Part shown: piece after piece, positions 57,037 to 64,000 of the stretch
Numbering within the stretch: the first letter of the stretch is position 1
Layout: each line of letters begins with the position of its first letter
NCBI RefSeq assembly: GCF_027286305.1
Contig: NZ_CP114599.1
Location: forward strand, 124,001 to 188,000
DNA from: Phenylobacterium sp. NIBR 498073
GTDB lineage: Bacteria; Pseudomonadota; Alphaproteobacteria; Caulobacterales; Caulobacteraceae
Direction of reading: 5' to 3'
Length of the DNA: 64,000 nt
The notes under the pieces: generated by a model
What the model was told of the DNA's origin: nothing
Database searches by the model: none
What the model saw: the letters and a program-made list of their open reading frames with translations, nothing else
Position numbers and translations under genes: made by a program

Positions 57037-57122
57037 AACGCCTTGGACCGTGGACGGCCGCTCCCGCAGGGCTGGAAGCGGGCCGGCGATAGCTGCGGCT
57101 CCCGCCATCGGAGCCGCCTTGC

Positions 57123-58553
57123 ATGACCGCCTACTCGTTCCGCCTCAAGGCCGTGCTGGCCGCCGGCCTGGTCGCCGCCGCCGACCTGCTGCTGTTCGAC
57201 CACGAGATCGGGGCCAATCTCGGCCTGCTGATGCTGGCGGCGCTGGCCGTCGCGGTCGCGGCCCATCCGGAGAGCTGGCGCGACCGCCGGGCGCTGGCGG
57301 CGTTCGCGGTCGCCGGCGGGTTCAGCCTGCTGCTGATCGACCGGCCGGGACTGATCGCCTGGTTCATGGCGGCGCCGGCGCTGGGCGTGGCGGTGCTGTC
57401 GCCGCGGACCGCCGCGCGCAGCGACGTCGCCGACTGGGCGCTGCGGCTGATCCGGGCCGGGCTGCTGGCGGTTCCGGCTCCGGTGCTGGACCTTCGTCGC
57501 GCAGCGGCCAGGGGCGGGCGGCCGGGGGCGGTGCGGCGGGCGCTGGTGGCCGCGGTGCTGCCGGTGGTCGGTGGGGCGGTGTTCCTTGGCCTGTTCGTGC
57601 TGGCCAATCCGGTGATGGAGGCGGCGCTGGCGGCCTGGCGGCTGCCGCCGTTCTCGCTGGGCCGGCTGCTGTTTTGGATCTGGATGGCGATGGCCGCCTG
57701 GGCGCTGCTGCGGCCGCGCGGGGCGCGCCGCCGGTTCGCGCCGGTGTGGCGCGGCCAGGCGCCAGCGGCGGCGGCCTCGGGATCGGTGACGGTGTCGCTG
57801 GTGGTGTTCAATGGCCTGTTCGCCCTGCAGAACGGCCTGGACCTGGCCTTCCTGTGGAGCGGCGCGCCGCTGCCCGAGGGAGTGAGTTTCGCCGAGTATG
57901 CGCATCGCGGGGCCTATCTGCTGATCGTCACGGCGCTGCTGGCCGGGGCCTTCGTGCTGGCGTTCCTGCGGCCGGGCGCGGCGCAGAGCCGGGCGGTGCG
58001 CTGGCTGGTGATCGCCTGGGTCGGACAGAACCTGATGCTGGTGGCGTCCAGCGCCCTGCGCACGCTCGACTATGTCGCAGCCTACGGCCTGACCCAGCTA
58101 CGGATCTCGGCGCTGATCTGGATGGCGCTGGTCGCCCTGGGGCTGGTGCTGATCTGCGTGCGGCTGGTGCGGGACAAGAGCGCCAGCTGGTTGGTCGGGG
58201 CCAATGCGGCGGCGCTGGCGGCGGTGCTGAGCGCCGTGGCGATCACCGACATCGGCGCGGTCGCGGCCGCCTGGAACGTGCGCCACGCCCGCGAGGTGAC
58301 CGGCGACCTGCGCGATCCGAGCCTGGACGTCGTCCACCTGCGCGAACTGGGGCCGGCGGCGCTGGTCCCGCTGACCGAGCTGGCCGGCCGACCGCTGGCG
58401 CCGACCCTGGCCGCCGAGGTCCACGCGGCGCAGCAGGCGACCCGGGCCGAGCTGGCCGCGCGGCAGGCGCACTGGCGGACCTGGACCTGGCGCGGCCAGC
58501 GGCGGCTGGACGCGGCGGCCGCATTGACGGCGCCCGCGCAAGCCGGAACATGA
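57123..58553 (+). CDS. DUF4173-domain polytopic membrane protein
   Basis: A 476-residue inner-membrane protein with roughly ten hydrophobic segments. The central stretch (VVFNGLFALQNGLDLAFLWSGAPLPEGVSFAEYAHRGAYLLIVTALLAG) is the DUF4173 signature, and the C-terminal 70 residues form a polar, Ala/Arg-rich helical tail. The family has no assigned function. It is first gene of an operon with an OmpR-type regulator and a histidine kinase, overlapping the regulator by 4 bases (ATGA), which suggests that the membrane protein takes part in sensing or is the regulated output. Confidence 0.85.
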   Translation: MTAYSFRLKAVLAAGLVAAADLLLFDHEIGANLGLLMLAALAVAVAAHPESWRDRRALAAFAVAGGFSLLLIDRPGLIAWFMAAPALGVAVLSPRTAARSDVADWALRLIRAGLLAVPAPVLDLRRAAARGGRPGAVRRALVAAVLPVVGGAVFLGLFVLANPVMEAALAAWRLPPFSLGRLLFWIWMAMAAWALLRPRGARRRFAPVWRGQAPAAAASGSVTVSLVVFNGLFALQNGLDLAFLWSGAPLPEGVSFAEYAHRGAYLLIVTALLAGAFVLAFLRPGAAQSRAVRWLVIAWVGQNLMLVASSALRTLDYVAAYGLTQLRISALIWMALVALGLVLICVRLVRDKSASWLVGANAAALAAVLSAVAITDIGAVAAAWNVRHAREVTGDLRDPSLDVVHLRELGPAALVPLTELAGRPLAPTLAAEVHAAQQATRAELAARQAHWRTWTWRGQRRLDAAAALTAPAQAGT

Positions 58554-59257
58554 CGCTCATGGCCAAGATCCTGATCGCCGACGACGACCCGCACATCCGC
58601 CAGCTGCTGGCCTTCGCGCTAGAGAAGGCCGGGTTCGAGGTGATCGAAGCCGAGGACGGCGAGGCGGCGCTGGAACAGGTGCAGGCCGCCGCCCCCGACC
58701 TGCTGGTGCTGGACCTCAACATGCCGCGCATGAACGGGCTGGACGTCTGCCGCCAGCTGCGCGCCCGCGGCGAGCTGCCGATCCTGATCCTGTCGTCGCG
58801 CGACGAGGAGATCGACCGGGTGCTGGGCATCGAGCTGGGGGCCGACGACTATGTGGTCAAGCCGTTCAGCCCGCGCGAGGTGGTGGCGCGGGTGACGGCG
58901 ATCCTGCGCCGGGCGCGGCCGGCGCCGGCGGCCGCCATCGGGGGGCAGGTGGCGCGTGGGCGGCTGAGTCTCGATCCCGACGCCTGGCTGGCGCATTGGG
59001 ACGGCCGGCCGCTGGCCCTGACCGTCACCGAGTTCGGCATTCTGCGGACCCTGGCCGCCGCCCCGGCCAAGGTGTTCACCCGCGACGCGATCATCGACCG
59101 GCTGCGCGGCCCCGGATTTGCGATCACCGACCGCACGGTCGACAGCCACGTGCGCAACCTGCGCGGCAAGTTCGCGGCGCTCGGCGCGCACGACGTGATC
59201 GAGACCCGGGCCGGGGTCGGTTACCGCCTGGGGGCCTGCCTGGGCCAGGGCGCGTGA
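58550..59257 (+). CDS. OmpR-family response regulator
   Basis: A 235-residue two-component regulator. The receiver domain (about residues 5-120) has the acidic pocket IADDD, the phospho-Asp in LVLDLNMPRMNG, and Lys in VVKPFSPRE. The winged-helix DNA-binding domain (about 135-230) contains LALTVTEFGILRTLAA and TDRTVDSHVRNLRGKF. ATG 58550 lies in an ATGA overlap with the DUF4173 gene; ATG 58559 is an alternative. The kinase gene overlaps its 3' end by 4 bases. The direct repeat at 57017 is a candidate target. Confidence 0.94.
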   Translation: MTLMAKILIADDDPHIRQLLAFALEKAGFEVIEAEDGEAALEQVQAAAPDLLVLDLNMPRMNGLDVCRQLRARGELPILILSSRDEEIDRVLGIELGADDYVVKPFSPREVVARVTAILRRARPAPAAAIGGQVARGRLSLDPDAWLAHWDGRPLALTVTEFGILRTLAAAPAKVFTRDAIIDRLRGPGFAITDRTVDSHVRNLRGKFAALGAHDVIETRAGVGYRLGACLGQGA

Positions 59258-60819
59258 TCACCGCCGCAAAGGACCTCGCCAAGCGCCATTGGCCGCGCCT
59301 GCGACTGCGGGTGATCGTTTTCGCAGTGCTGTTCTTCGCCGCCGCCATGCCGGGGCTGAGCGCGATCTTCCTGCGGGTCTACGAGAACACCCTGGTGCGC
59401 CAGACCGAGGCCGAGCTGGTCGCCCAGGGCGCGGCGATCGCCGCGGCCGCCGCGGTCGGCTGGCCCGGCGCGACGATGGCGGCCGCGCCCGTCGACCGCC
59501 GGGCGCCGGGCTATTACGACCCGGAGCCCAGCACCATCGACCTGCAGGCCTCGCCGCTGCTGGCTGAGCGGCCGGTCCCGGCGCCGAGCGGTCCTCCCGA
59601 GGCGAACGCCGTCGCCGCCGCCGCCCGCCTGGCGCCGATGATCGAGCGCACGACCCGCACGACCCTGGCCTCGGTGGTGCTGCTGGACGGGCGCGGGGTG
59701 ATCGCGCCGGACGGCGGCTCGCTCGCCGCGCTGCAGGAGGTGCGCTCGGCCCTGGCTGGAACCCCGGACACCGTGCTGCGGCGGGTCGGGGACTATCGGC
59801 CGCGCTATTCGCTGGAGTGGCTGAGCCGGGCGTCGGGCCTGCGGCTGCATCATGCGCGGCCGATCGAGGTCGGCGGCCAGGTGGTGGGCGTGGTGCTGCT
59901 GTCGCGCTCGCCGCGGGCGCTGTTCCGCGGCATCTACGAGGACCGCGGCAAGATCGCCATCGGCATGGTCGGGATCGCCGCCCTGCTAGTGGTGCTGGCG
60001 GGTCTTGTCTCCCGCGGGGTGACCCGGCCGATCGAGGCGCTGAGCGCGGCCTCGCGGCAGGTGGCGGCCGGCGGCGTGCAGACCCTGGAGACCCCGACCA
60101 CGGCGGCGGTCGAGATCCAGTCGCTGTACGAGGACTTCGCGGCGATGTCGGCGGCGATCGAGCGGCGCAGCGGCTACCTGCGCGACTTCGCCGCCTCGGT
60201 CAGCCACGAGTTCAAGACCCCGCTGGCCGGGATCAGCGGAGCGGTCGAGCTGCTGCAGGACCACGGGGAGGAGATGAGCCCGCAGGAGCGGTCGCGGTTC
60301 CTCGGCAATATCGCCGCCGATTCCGCGCGGCTGTCGCAGTTGGTCACCCGGCTGCTGGACCTGGCGCGGGCCGACATGGCGCGGCCCGAAGCGGGGTTGT
60401 CGACGCAGGCGGCCGGGGCGGTGCAGCGGGCGGCGGACGCCATGAACACCGCGGGTTTTGCGGTGGAGACGCTGGTTCAGCCCGCCCTGCCGCCGGTCGC
60501 CGTGCCCGCCGCCACCATCGAGGCGGTGATCGGGGTGCTGCTGCAGAACAGCCGCCAGGCCGGGGCGCGTCGGGTGAGCGTCTCGGTTCAGCTCGAAGGC
60601 GACCAGGTGCTGGTGGAGGCGCGCGACGACGGTCCCGGGGTCGGCGCGGCCGACGCCGCGCGGCTGTTCGAGCCGTTCTTCACCACTCGCCGGGCGCAGG
60701 GCGGGACCGGCTTGGGCCTCTCCATCGCCCGCTCGCTGCTGGCCGCCAACGGCGGGGCGATCGAGCTGGGGCCAAGCGACCAGGGCGCGCGGTTCGTGGT
60801 GACCTTGCCGCGGGCCTGA
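59254..60819 (+). CDS. Sensor histidine kinase
   Basis: A 521-residue membrane kinase. A first transmembrane helix (about 20-40, VIVFAVLFFAAAMPGLSAIFL) is followed by a periplasmic sensing region of about 185 residues, a second helix near 230-250 and a HAMP linker. HisKA has phospho-acceptor His318 in SVSHEFKTPLAGI, and HATPase_c has VEARDDGPGV and GTGLGLSIARSLLA. The layout resembles CreC/ChvG-type kinases. GTG 59254 overlaps the regulator stop. Signal unknown. Confidence 0.93.
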   Translation: MITAAKDLAKRHWPRLRLRVIVFAVLFFAAAMPGLSAIFLRVYENTLVRQTEAELVAQGAAIAAAAAVGWPGATMAAAPVDRRAPGYYDPEPSTIDLQASPLLAERPVPAPSGPPEANAVAAAARLAPMIERTTRTTLASVVLLDGRGVIAPDGGSLAALQEVRSALAGTPDTVLRRVGDYRPRYSLEWLSRASGLRLHHARPIEVGGQVVGVVLLSRSPRALFRGIYEDRGKIAIGMVGIAALLVVLAGLVSRGVTRPIEALSAASRQVAAGGVQTLETPTTAAVEIQSLYEDFAAMSAAIERRSGYLRDFAASVSHEFKTPLAGISGAVELLQDHGEEMSPQERSRFLGNIAADSARLSQLVTRLLDLARADMARPEAGLSTQAAGAVQRAADAMNTAGFAVETLVQPALPPVAVPAATIEAVIGVLLQNSRQAGARRVSVSVQLEGDQVLVEARDDGPGVGAADAARLFEPFFTTRRAQGGTGLGLSIARSLLAANGGAIELGPSDQGARFVVTLPRA

Positions 60820-60826
60820 CCGCGAT

Positions 60827-60845
60827 CTGCACGGAATCTCCTTGG
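60827..60845. promoter_or_regulatory. Second candidate site for the OmpR-type regulator
   Basis: CTGCACGG (60827-60834) followed at an 11-base period by CTCCTTGG (5 of 8 match), directly after the kinase gene and 66 bases before the 69-residue gene at 60911. The first half is identical to both units of the repeat at 57017. Confidence 0.35.
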
Positions 60846-60910
60846 CTTGCGCAGGCCTGGCTGCATGTCGTCACGCGATCCTCGTCGCCAGGTCGCAGAG
60901 GAGGATCGAG

Positions 60911-61120
60911 ATGGTCGAGCAAGGCTATGAGGTGGTGATCGAGCAGGGCGGCGAGCGCTGGCGCTGGAGCCTGCGCGCCGACGGGGTGGTGGCGGCCAGC
61001 GGACCCGCCGAGACCGAGGAGACGGCCGAGCGTTCTGGCGCCTTCGCGGCGGCGGCGCTGTCGGCCCTGGCGCGCATCCGCCGCCGCGAACTGGCCGGCT
61101 GCCGGGCGGCCGTGCGGTAG
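60911..61120 (+). CDS. Small hypothetical protein (69 aa)
   Basis: A 69-residue soluble protein, YEVVIEQGGERWRWSLRADG then a long Ala/Glu/Arg helix (TEETAERSGAFAAAALSALARIRRREL). It looks like a short beta-hairpin plus helix. An AGAGGAGGATCGAG tract immediately before ATG 60911 is an excellent ribosome-binding site, which is the main evidence for a real gene. No family recognised. It lies between the kinase operon and the S41 peptidase gene and may belong to the same regulon. Confidence 0.65.
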   Translation: MVEQGYEVVIEQGGERWRWSLRADGVVAASGPAETEETAERSGAFAAAALSALARIRRRELAGCRAAVR

Positions 61121-61192
61121 GGCCCGGATCGGCACGCCGTAAAATAGCCCAGCTTGCGCCGGACGAGGTTCGTCGAACCGGAGACTCCAGCG

Positions 61193-62479
61193 ATGAAGCT
61201 GCTGACCGCCCTGAGCCTGAGCGCCGGCTTGCTGACGAGCGCCGCCGCCGCCCAGACCCCGATCGCGCCGCGCGCCAAGGTCGAGGCGCTGGCCGCGGCG
61301 ATCGACGCGCAGTTCTACGATCCGGCCCGGGCCGGCAAGCTCGCCGCCGAGCTGCGGGCCGAGGCCGGGAAGGGGACTTATGACAGGCTCACCGACCCGC
61401 GCGACTTCGCTGCGGCCCTGACCGAGCGGCTGCGGCCGCAGGACGGGCATTTTGCGGTCAGCTGGACGCCCCCGGAGGCCGCGTCCGCGACGGCACCGCC
61501 GGCCCGCAGCGGGCCGCCGCCGTTCCTGTCGCGGCGCGGCGGCTACGGCTTCGTGGCCGTGAAGGTGCTGCCCGGGAACATCGGCTACATCGACATGCGT
61601 GGCTTCGCCGACTTCGCAGCCGACGGCGACCAAGCCCCGCGGCAGGCGGCCGATGCGGCGCTGGCGCTGGTGGCCGGGACCGACGCGCTGATCTTCGACC
61701 TTCGCGACAACGGCGGCGGCTCGCCGGCCATGGTCGGCTACCTGATCGGCCACTTCGTCCCGGACGAGGCCAAGATCTACAACATCTTCAAGACTCGCGG
61801 CGAACCCGACAGCGACGAGGCGCCGAGCGTGCCGATCGCCGGGCAGCGGCGGCTCGATACGCCGCTCTATGTGCTGACCAGCGGGCGCACGGCTTCGGCG
61901 GCCGAGAGCTTCGCCTACACCCTGCAGGCGGCGAAGCGGGCGAGCGTGGTCGGCGAGGCCTCGGCCGGCGGGGCCAATCCGGGCGGCGGCGCGCCGCTGG
62001 GCGACGGGCTTTCGGTGTTCATCTCCTCGGGCACGCCGATCAACCCGATCACCGGCAGGAACTGGGAGGGTACGGGGGTGACGCCCGACGTGGCGGTCCC
62101 GGCCGCGCAGGCGCTTGATCGGGCTCAGCAATTGGCGCTGACCCGGCTGGTCGCCGCGCCGCTGGAGCCCGCGGTCCTGACCGAGAACCGCTGGGCGCTG
62201 GAAGCGCTGTCGGCTCCCGCGCCGGAGCGCCAGAATCTGGCCCGCTACGAAGGCGGCTATGGGCCCTACCAGGCCAAGGTGGTGGACGGGCGGCTGCAAC
62301 TGACGACCGGCCGGCGCCCGCCCAGCGTGCTGACGCCGCTGGACGACAAGGGCCTGTTCTTCGTCGAAGGCGCGCCTTCGCGGCGGGTCAGGTTCGACGA
62401 AACGGCGCTGGTCTTCCTGTCGCCGGACGGGTCGCAAACGCGGCAACCGCGCCACGGCGCCGCAACGGGAGCAAGCTAG
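61193..62479 (+). CDS. Exported S41-family peptidase
   Basis: A 428-residue protein with a signal peptide (MKLLTALSLSAGLLTSAAAAQ) and an S41 tail-specific/IRBP-type peptidase domain. It has GNIGYIDMRGFADF (near residue 124), LIFDLRDNGGGSPAMVGYL (near residue 164) and the catalytic Ser in LTSGRTASAAESFAYTLQ (near residue 228). There is no PDZ domain, so it resembles the interphotoreceptor-retinoid-binding-like branch. Substrate unknown. ATG 61193 opens the signal peptide. Confidence 0.9.
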   Translation: MKLLTALSLSAGLLTSAAAAQTPIAPRAKVEALAAAIDAQFYDPARAGKLAAELRAEAGKGTYDRLTDPRDFAAALTERLRPQDGHFAVSWTPPEAASATAPPARSGPPPFLSRRGGYGFVAVKVLPGNIGYIDMRGFADFAADGDQAPRQAADAALALVAGTDALIFDLRDNGGGSPAMVGYLIGHFVPDEAKIYNIFKTRGEPDSDEAPSVPIAGQRRLDTPLYVLTSGRTASAAESFAYTLQAAKRASVVGEASAGGANPGGGAPLGDGLSVFISSGTPINPITGRNWEGTGVTPDVAVPAAQALDRAQQLALTRLVAAPLEPAVLTENRWALEALSAPAPERQNLARYEGGYGPYQAKVVDGRLQLTTGRRPPSVLTPLDDKGLFFVEGAPSRRVRFDETALVFLSPDGSQTRQPRHGAATGAS

Positions 62480-62494
62480 GACAGCGTTCGGCGG

Positions 62495-62522
62495 TTGTCA
62501 GGGCGCGCCGCGGCTCTATAGG
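62495..62522 (+). promoter_or_regulatory. Likely promoter of maeB
   Basis: TTGTCA (62495-62500), a 16-base spacer and TATAGG (62517-62522), giving a leader of roughly 50 bases before ATG 62577. Confidence 0.4.
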
Positions 62523-62576
62523 TTGGCGCCCTTTCAGTCCAAGCGGGCCTTAGGGCCAAGAGGAAACGCCGCGCCT

Positions 62577-64000
62577 ATGAGCGACGCCGAGAAACGCACC
62601 TTCACCGACGAGGAAGCGCTGAGCTTCCACAAGCACCCGACCCCCGGGAAGATCGCCATTGCGCCGACCAAGCCGATGGCCACCCAGCGGGACCTGTCGC
62701 TTGCCTATTCGCCGGGCGTGGCCGTACCTGTGCTCAAGATCGCGGAAGATCCTGAGACCGCCTACGACTACACCTCCAAGGGCAACCTGGTGGCGGTGAT
62801 CTCCAACGGCACCGCGATCCTCGGGCTCGGCAACCTCGGCGCCCTAGCCTCCAAGCCGGTGATGGAGGGCAAGAGCGTGCTCTTCAAGCGCTTCGCCGAC
62901 GTCGACTCCATCGACATCGAGGTCAGCGCCACCGACCCCGACGAGATCATCACGGTAGTCAAGAACATCGGGATCACCTTCGGCGGCATCAACCTTGAGG
63001 ACATCAAGGCGCCGGAGTGTTTCCGCATCGAGACCGAGCTGCAGGAGCTGCTCGACATCCCGGTGTTCCATGACGACCAGCACGGCACCGCGATCATTTC
63101 GGCCGCCGGCCTGATCAACGCCTGCGCCATCACCGGCCGCGACATCTCCAAGATCAAGGTGGTGCTGAACGGCGCCGGCGCGGCCGGCATCGCCACCATC
63201 GAGCTGATCAAGGCCATGGGCGTCTCGCCCGAGAACGTCATCGCCTGCGACTCCAAGGGCGTGATCTATCGCGGCCGCCCCAACGACATGAACCAGTGGA
63301 AGAGCGCCCACGCGGTCGACACTGATGCGCGCACGCTCTCCGAGGCGCTGGACGGCGCGGACGTGTTCATCGGCCTGTCGGTCAAGGGCGCCCTGACCCC
63401 GGACATGATCAAGGCGATGGCCCCCAAGCCGATCATCTTCGCCATGGCCAACCCCGATCCGGAGATCACCCCGGAAGAGGTCTACACCGTCCGCGCGGAC
63501 GCCATCGTCGCCACCGGCCGCAGCGACTATCCCAACCAGGTCAACAACGTCCTGGGCTTCCCCTACATCTTCCGCGGCGCGATGGACGTGCGCGCTCGCC
63601 GCGTGAACATGGAGATGAAGATCGCCTGCGCCCGCGCCCTGGCCGAACTGGCCCGGGAAGACGTGCCGGACGAAGTGGCGGCCGCCTATCACGGCACCCA
63701 GCTGAAGTTCGGGCCGCAGTACATCATCCCGACCCCGTTCGACCCGCGGCTGCTCGCCTACATCCCGCCGTTCGTCGCCCAGGCGGCGATGGACACCGGC
63801 GTGGCGCGCAAGCCGATCGAGGACATGGACGCCTATCGCGCCTCGCTGGCCCAGCGGCTCGACCCGACGGCGGCCTTCCTGCAGAAGCTGCAGGGCGCGG
63901 TGCTGAAGGCGCCGAACAAGCGCATCGTCTTCGCCGAAGGCGAGGAGCCGACGGTGATCCGCGCCGCCCACGCCTTCGAGGCCGCGGGCCTGGGCCACGC
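62577..64000 (+). CDS. maeB: NADP-dependent malic enzyme with phosphotransacetylase-like domain (partial at 3' end)
   Basis: 474 residues are visible before the window ends with the frame still open. The malic enzyme N-terminal domain has MATQRDLSLAYSPGVAVP and the metal site VFHDDQHGTAI (about residues 160-170); the NAD(P)-binding domain has VVLNGAGAAGIATIELIKAMG. From about residue 440 (APNKRIVFAEGEEPTVIRAA) the start of a phosphotransacetylase-like domain is seen, as in MaeB of proteobacteria, where it serves allosteric control. It decarboxylates malate to pyruvate. The expected full length is about 750-770 residues. Complete minus-strand frames over it are shadows. Confidence 0.95.
   Translation, partial: MSDAEKRTFTDEEALSFHKHPTPGKIAIAPTKPMATQRDLSLAYSPGVAVPVLKIAEDPETAYDYTSKGNLVAVISNGTAILGLGNLGALASKPVMEGKSVLFKRFADVDSIDIEVSATDPDEIITVVKNIGITFGGINLEDIKAPECFRIETELQELLDIPVFHDDQHGTAIISAAGLINACAITGRDISKIKVVLNGAGAAGIATIELIKAMGVSPENVIACDSKGVIYRGRPNDMNQWKSAHAVDTDARTLSEALDGADVFIGLSVKGALTPDMIKAMAPKPIIFAMANPDPEITPEEVYTVRADAIVATGRSDYPNQVNNVLGFPYIFRGAMDVRARRVNMEMKIACARALAELAREDVPDEVAAAYHGTQLKFGPQYIIPTPFDPRLLAYIPPFVAQAAMDTGVARKPIEDMDAYRASLAQRLDPTAAFLQKLQGAVLKAPNKRIVFAEGEEPTVIRAAHAFEAAGLGH

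Overview
The window looks like an origin-proximal chromosomal segment of a Caulobacterales alphaproteobacterium, most likely Phenylobacterium or Caulobacter. I base this on very high GC, tightly packed genes with many 4-bp or TGATG overlaps, frequent GTG/TTG starts, an alphaproteobacterial-type Fur, a Caulobacter-type TonB receptor, and gene clusters (glnD-murJ-trpS, fur-miaB-phoH-ybeY-corC-lnt, metK-trmB, rimP-nusA-ylxR-infB, rbfA-truB-rpsO-pnp) that I remember as conserved in that order. The taxon is an inference from memory; no database was searched. I see no rRNA, tRNA, CRISPR array or prophage. The longest gene-free stretches are about 260 bp (20189-20447) and 246 bp (30259-30504), and both hold regulatory structures.

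Region 1 (1-14.4 kb) is housekeeping: the 3' end of glnD, then murJ, trpS, a universal stress protein, an IS5-family insertion with a frameshifted transposase, nfuA, tsaB-rimI, fur, miaB, and the phoH-ybeY-corC-lnt operon, followed by an XRE regulator. The IS sits in codons 3-4 of a small gene coupled to the stress-protein gene. Joining the two flanks across one copy of the CTAG duplication restores an open frame of 158 codons. lnt appears to start at CTG.

Region 2 (14.4-33.4 kb): a two-gene MBOAT/SGNH O-acetylation module on the minus strand, then metK (with an operator-like palindrome), trmB, ppa, and the translation/RNA operon rimP-nusA-ylxR-infB. That operon is driven by a near-consensus promoter followed by a terminator-like attenuator. 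Three unrelated genes (lipocalin, DUF2939 lipoprotein, dienelactone hydrolase) separate infB from rbfA-truB-rpsO-pnp. pnp has a long leader hairpin. After pnp come a terminator, two adjacent large palindromes and a divergent SRAP-family gene.

Region 3 (33.4-42.4 kb) is mostly minus strand: a hybrid PAS histidine kinase, two short-chain dehydrogenases, an EamA transporter, a quinone oxidoreductase and a lipoprotein, with a DUF1232 gene and coaBC on the plus strand.

Region 4 (42.4-50.2 kb) is a glycolate oxidation locus: glcDEF plus a small c-type cytochrome on the plus strand, and divergently a GntR/FCD regulator and a second cytochrome c, with a 19-bp palindrome in the shared promoter region. 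A TonB-dependent receptor follows.

Region 5 (50.2-64 kb): dut, two tandem paralogous secreted S9 peptidases, an amidase and dapB (apparently CTG start) on the minus strand. Then comes a DUF4173 membrane protein-response regulator-histidine kinase operon with OmpR-like direct repeats upstream, a 69-aa protein, a secreted S41 peptidase, and the 5' part of a malic enzyme (maeB) that runs off the window.
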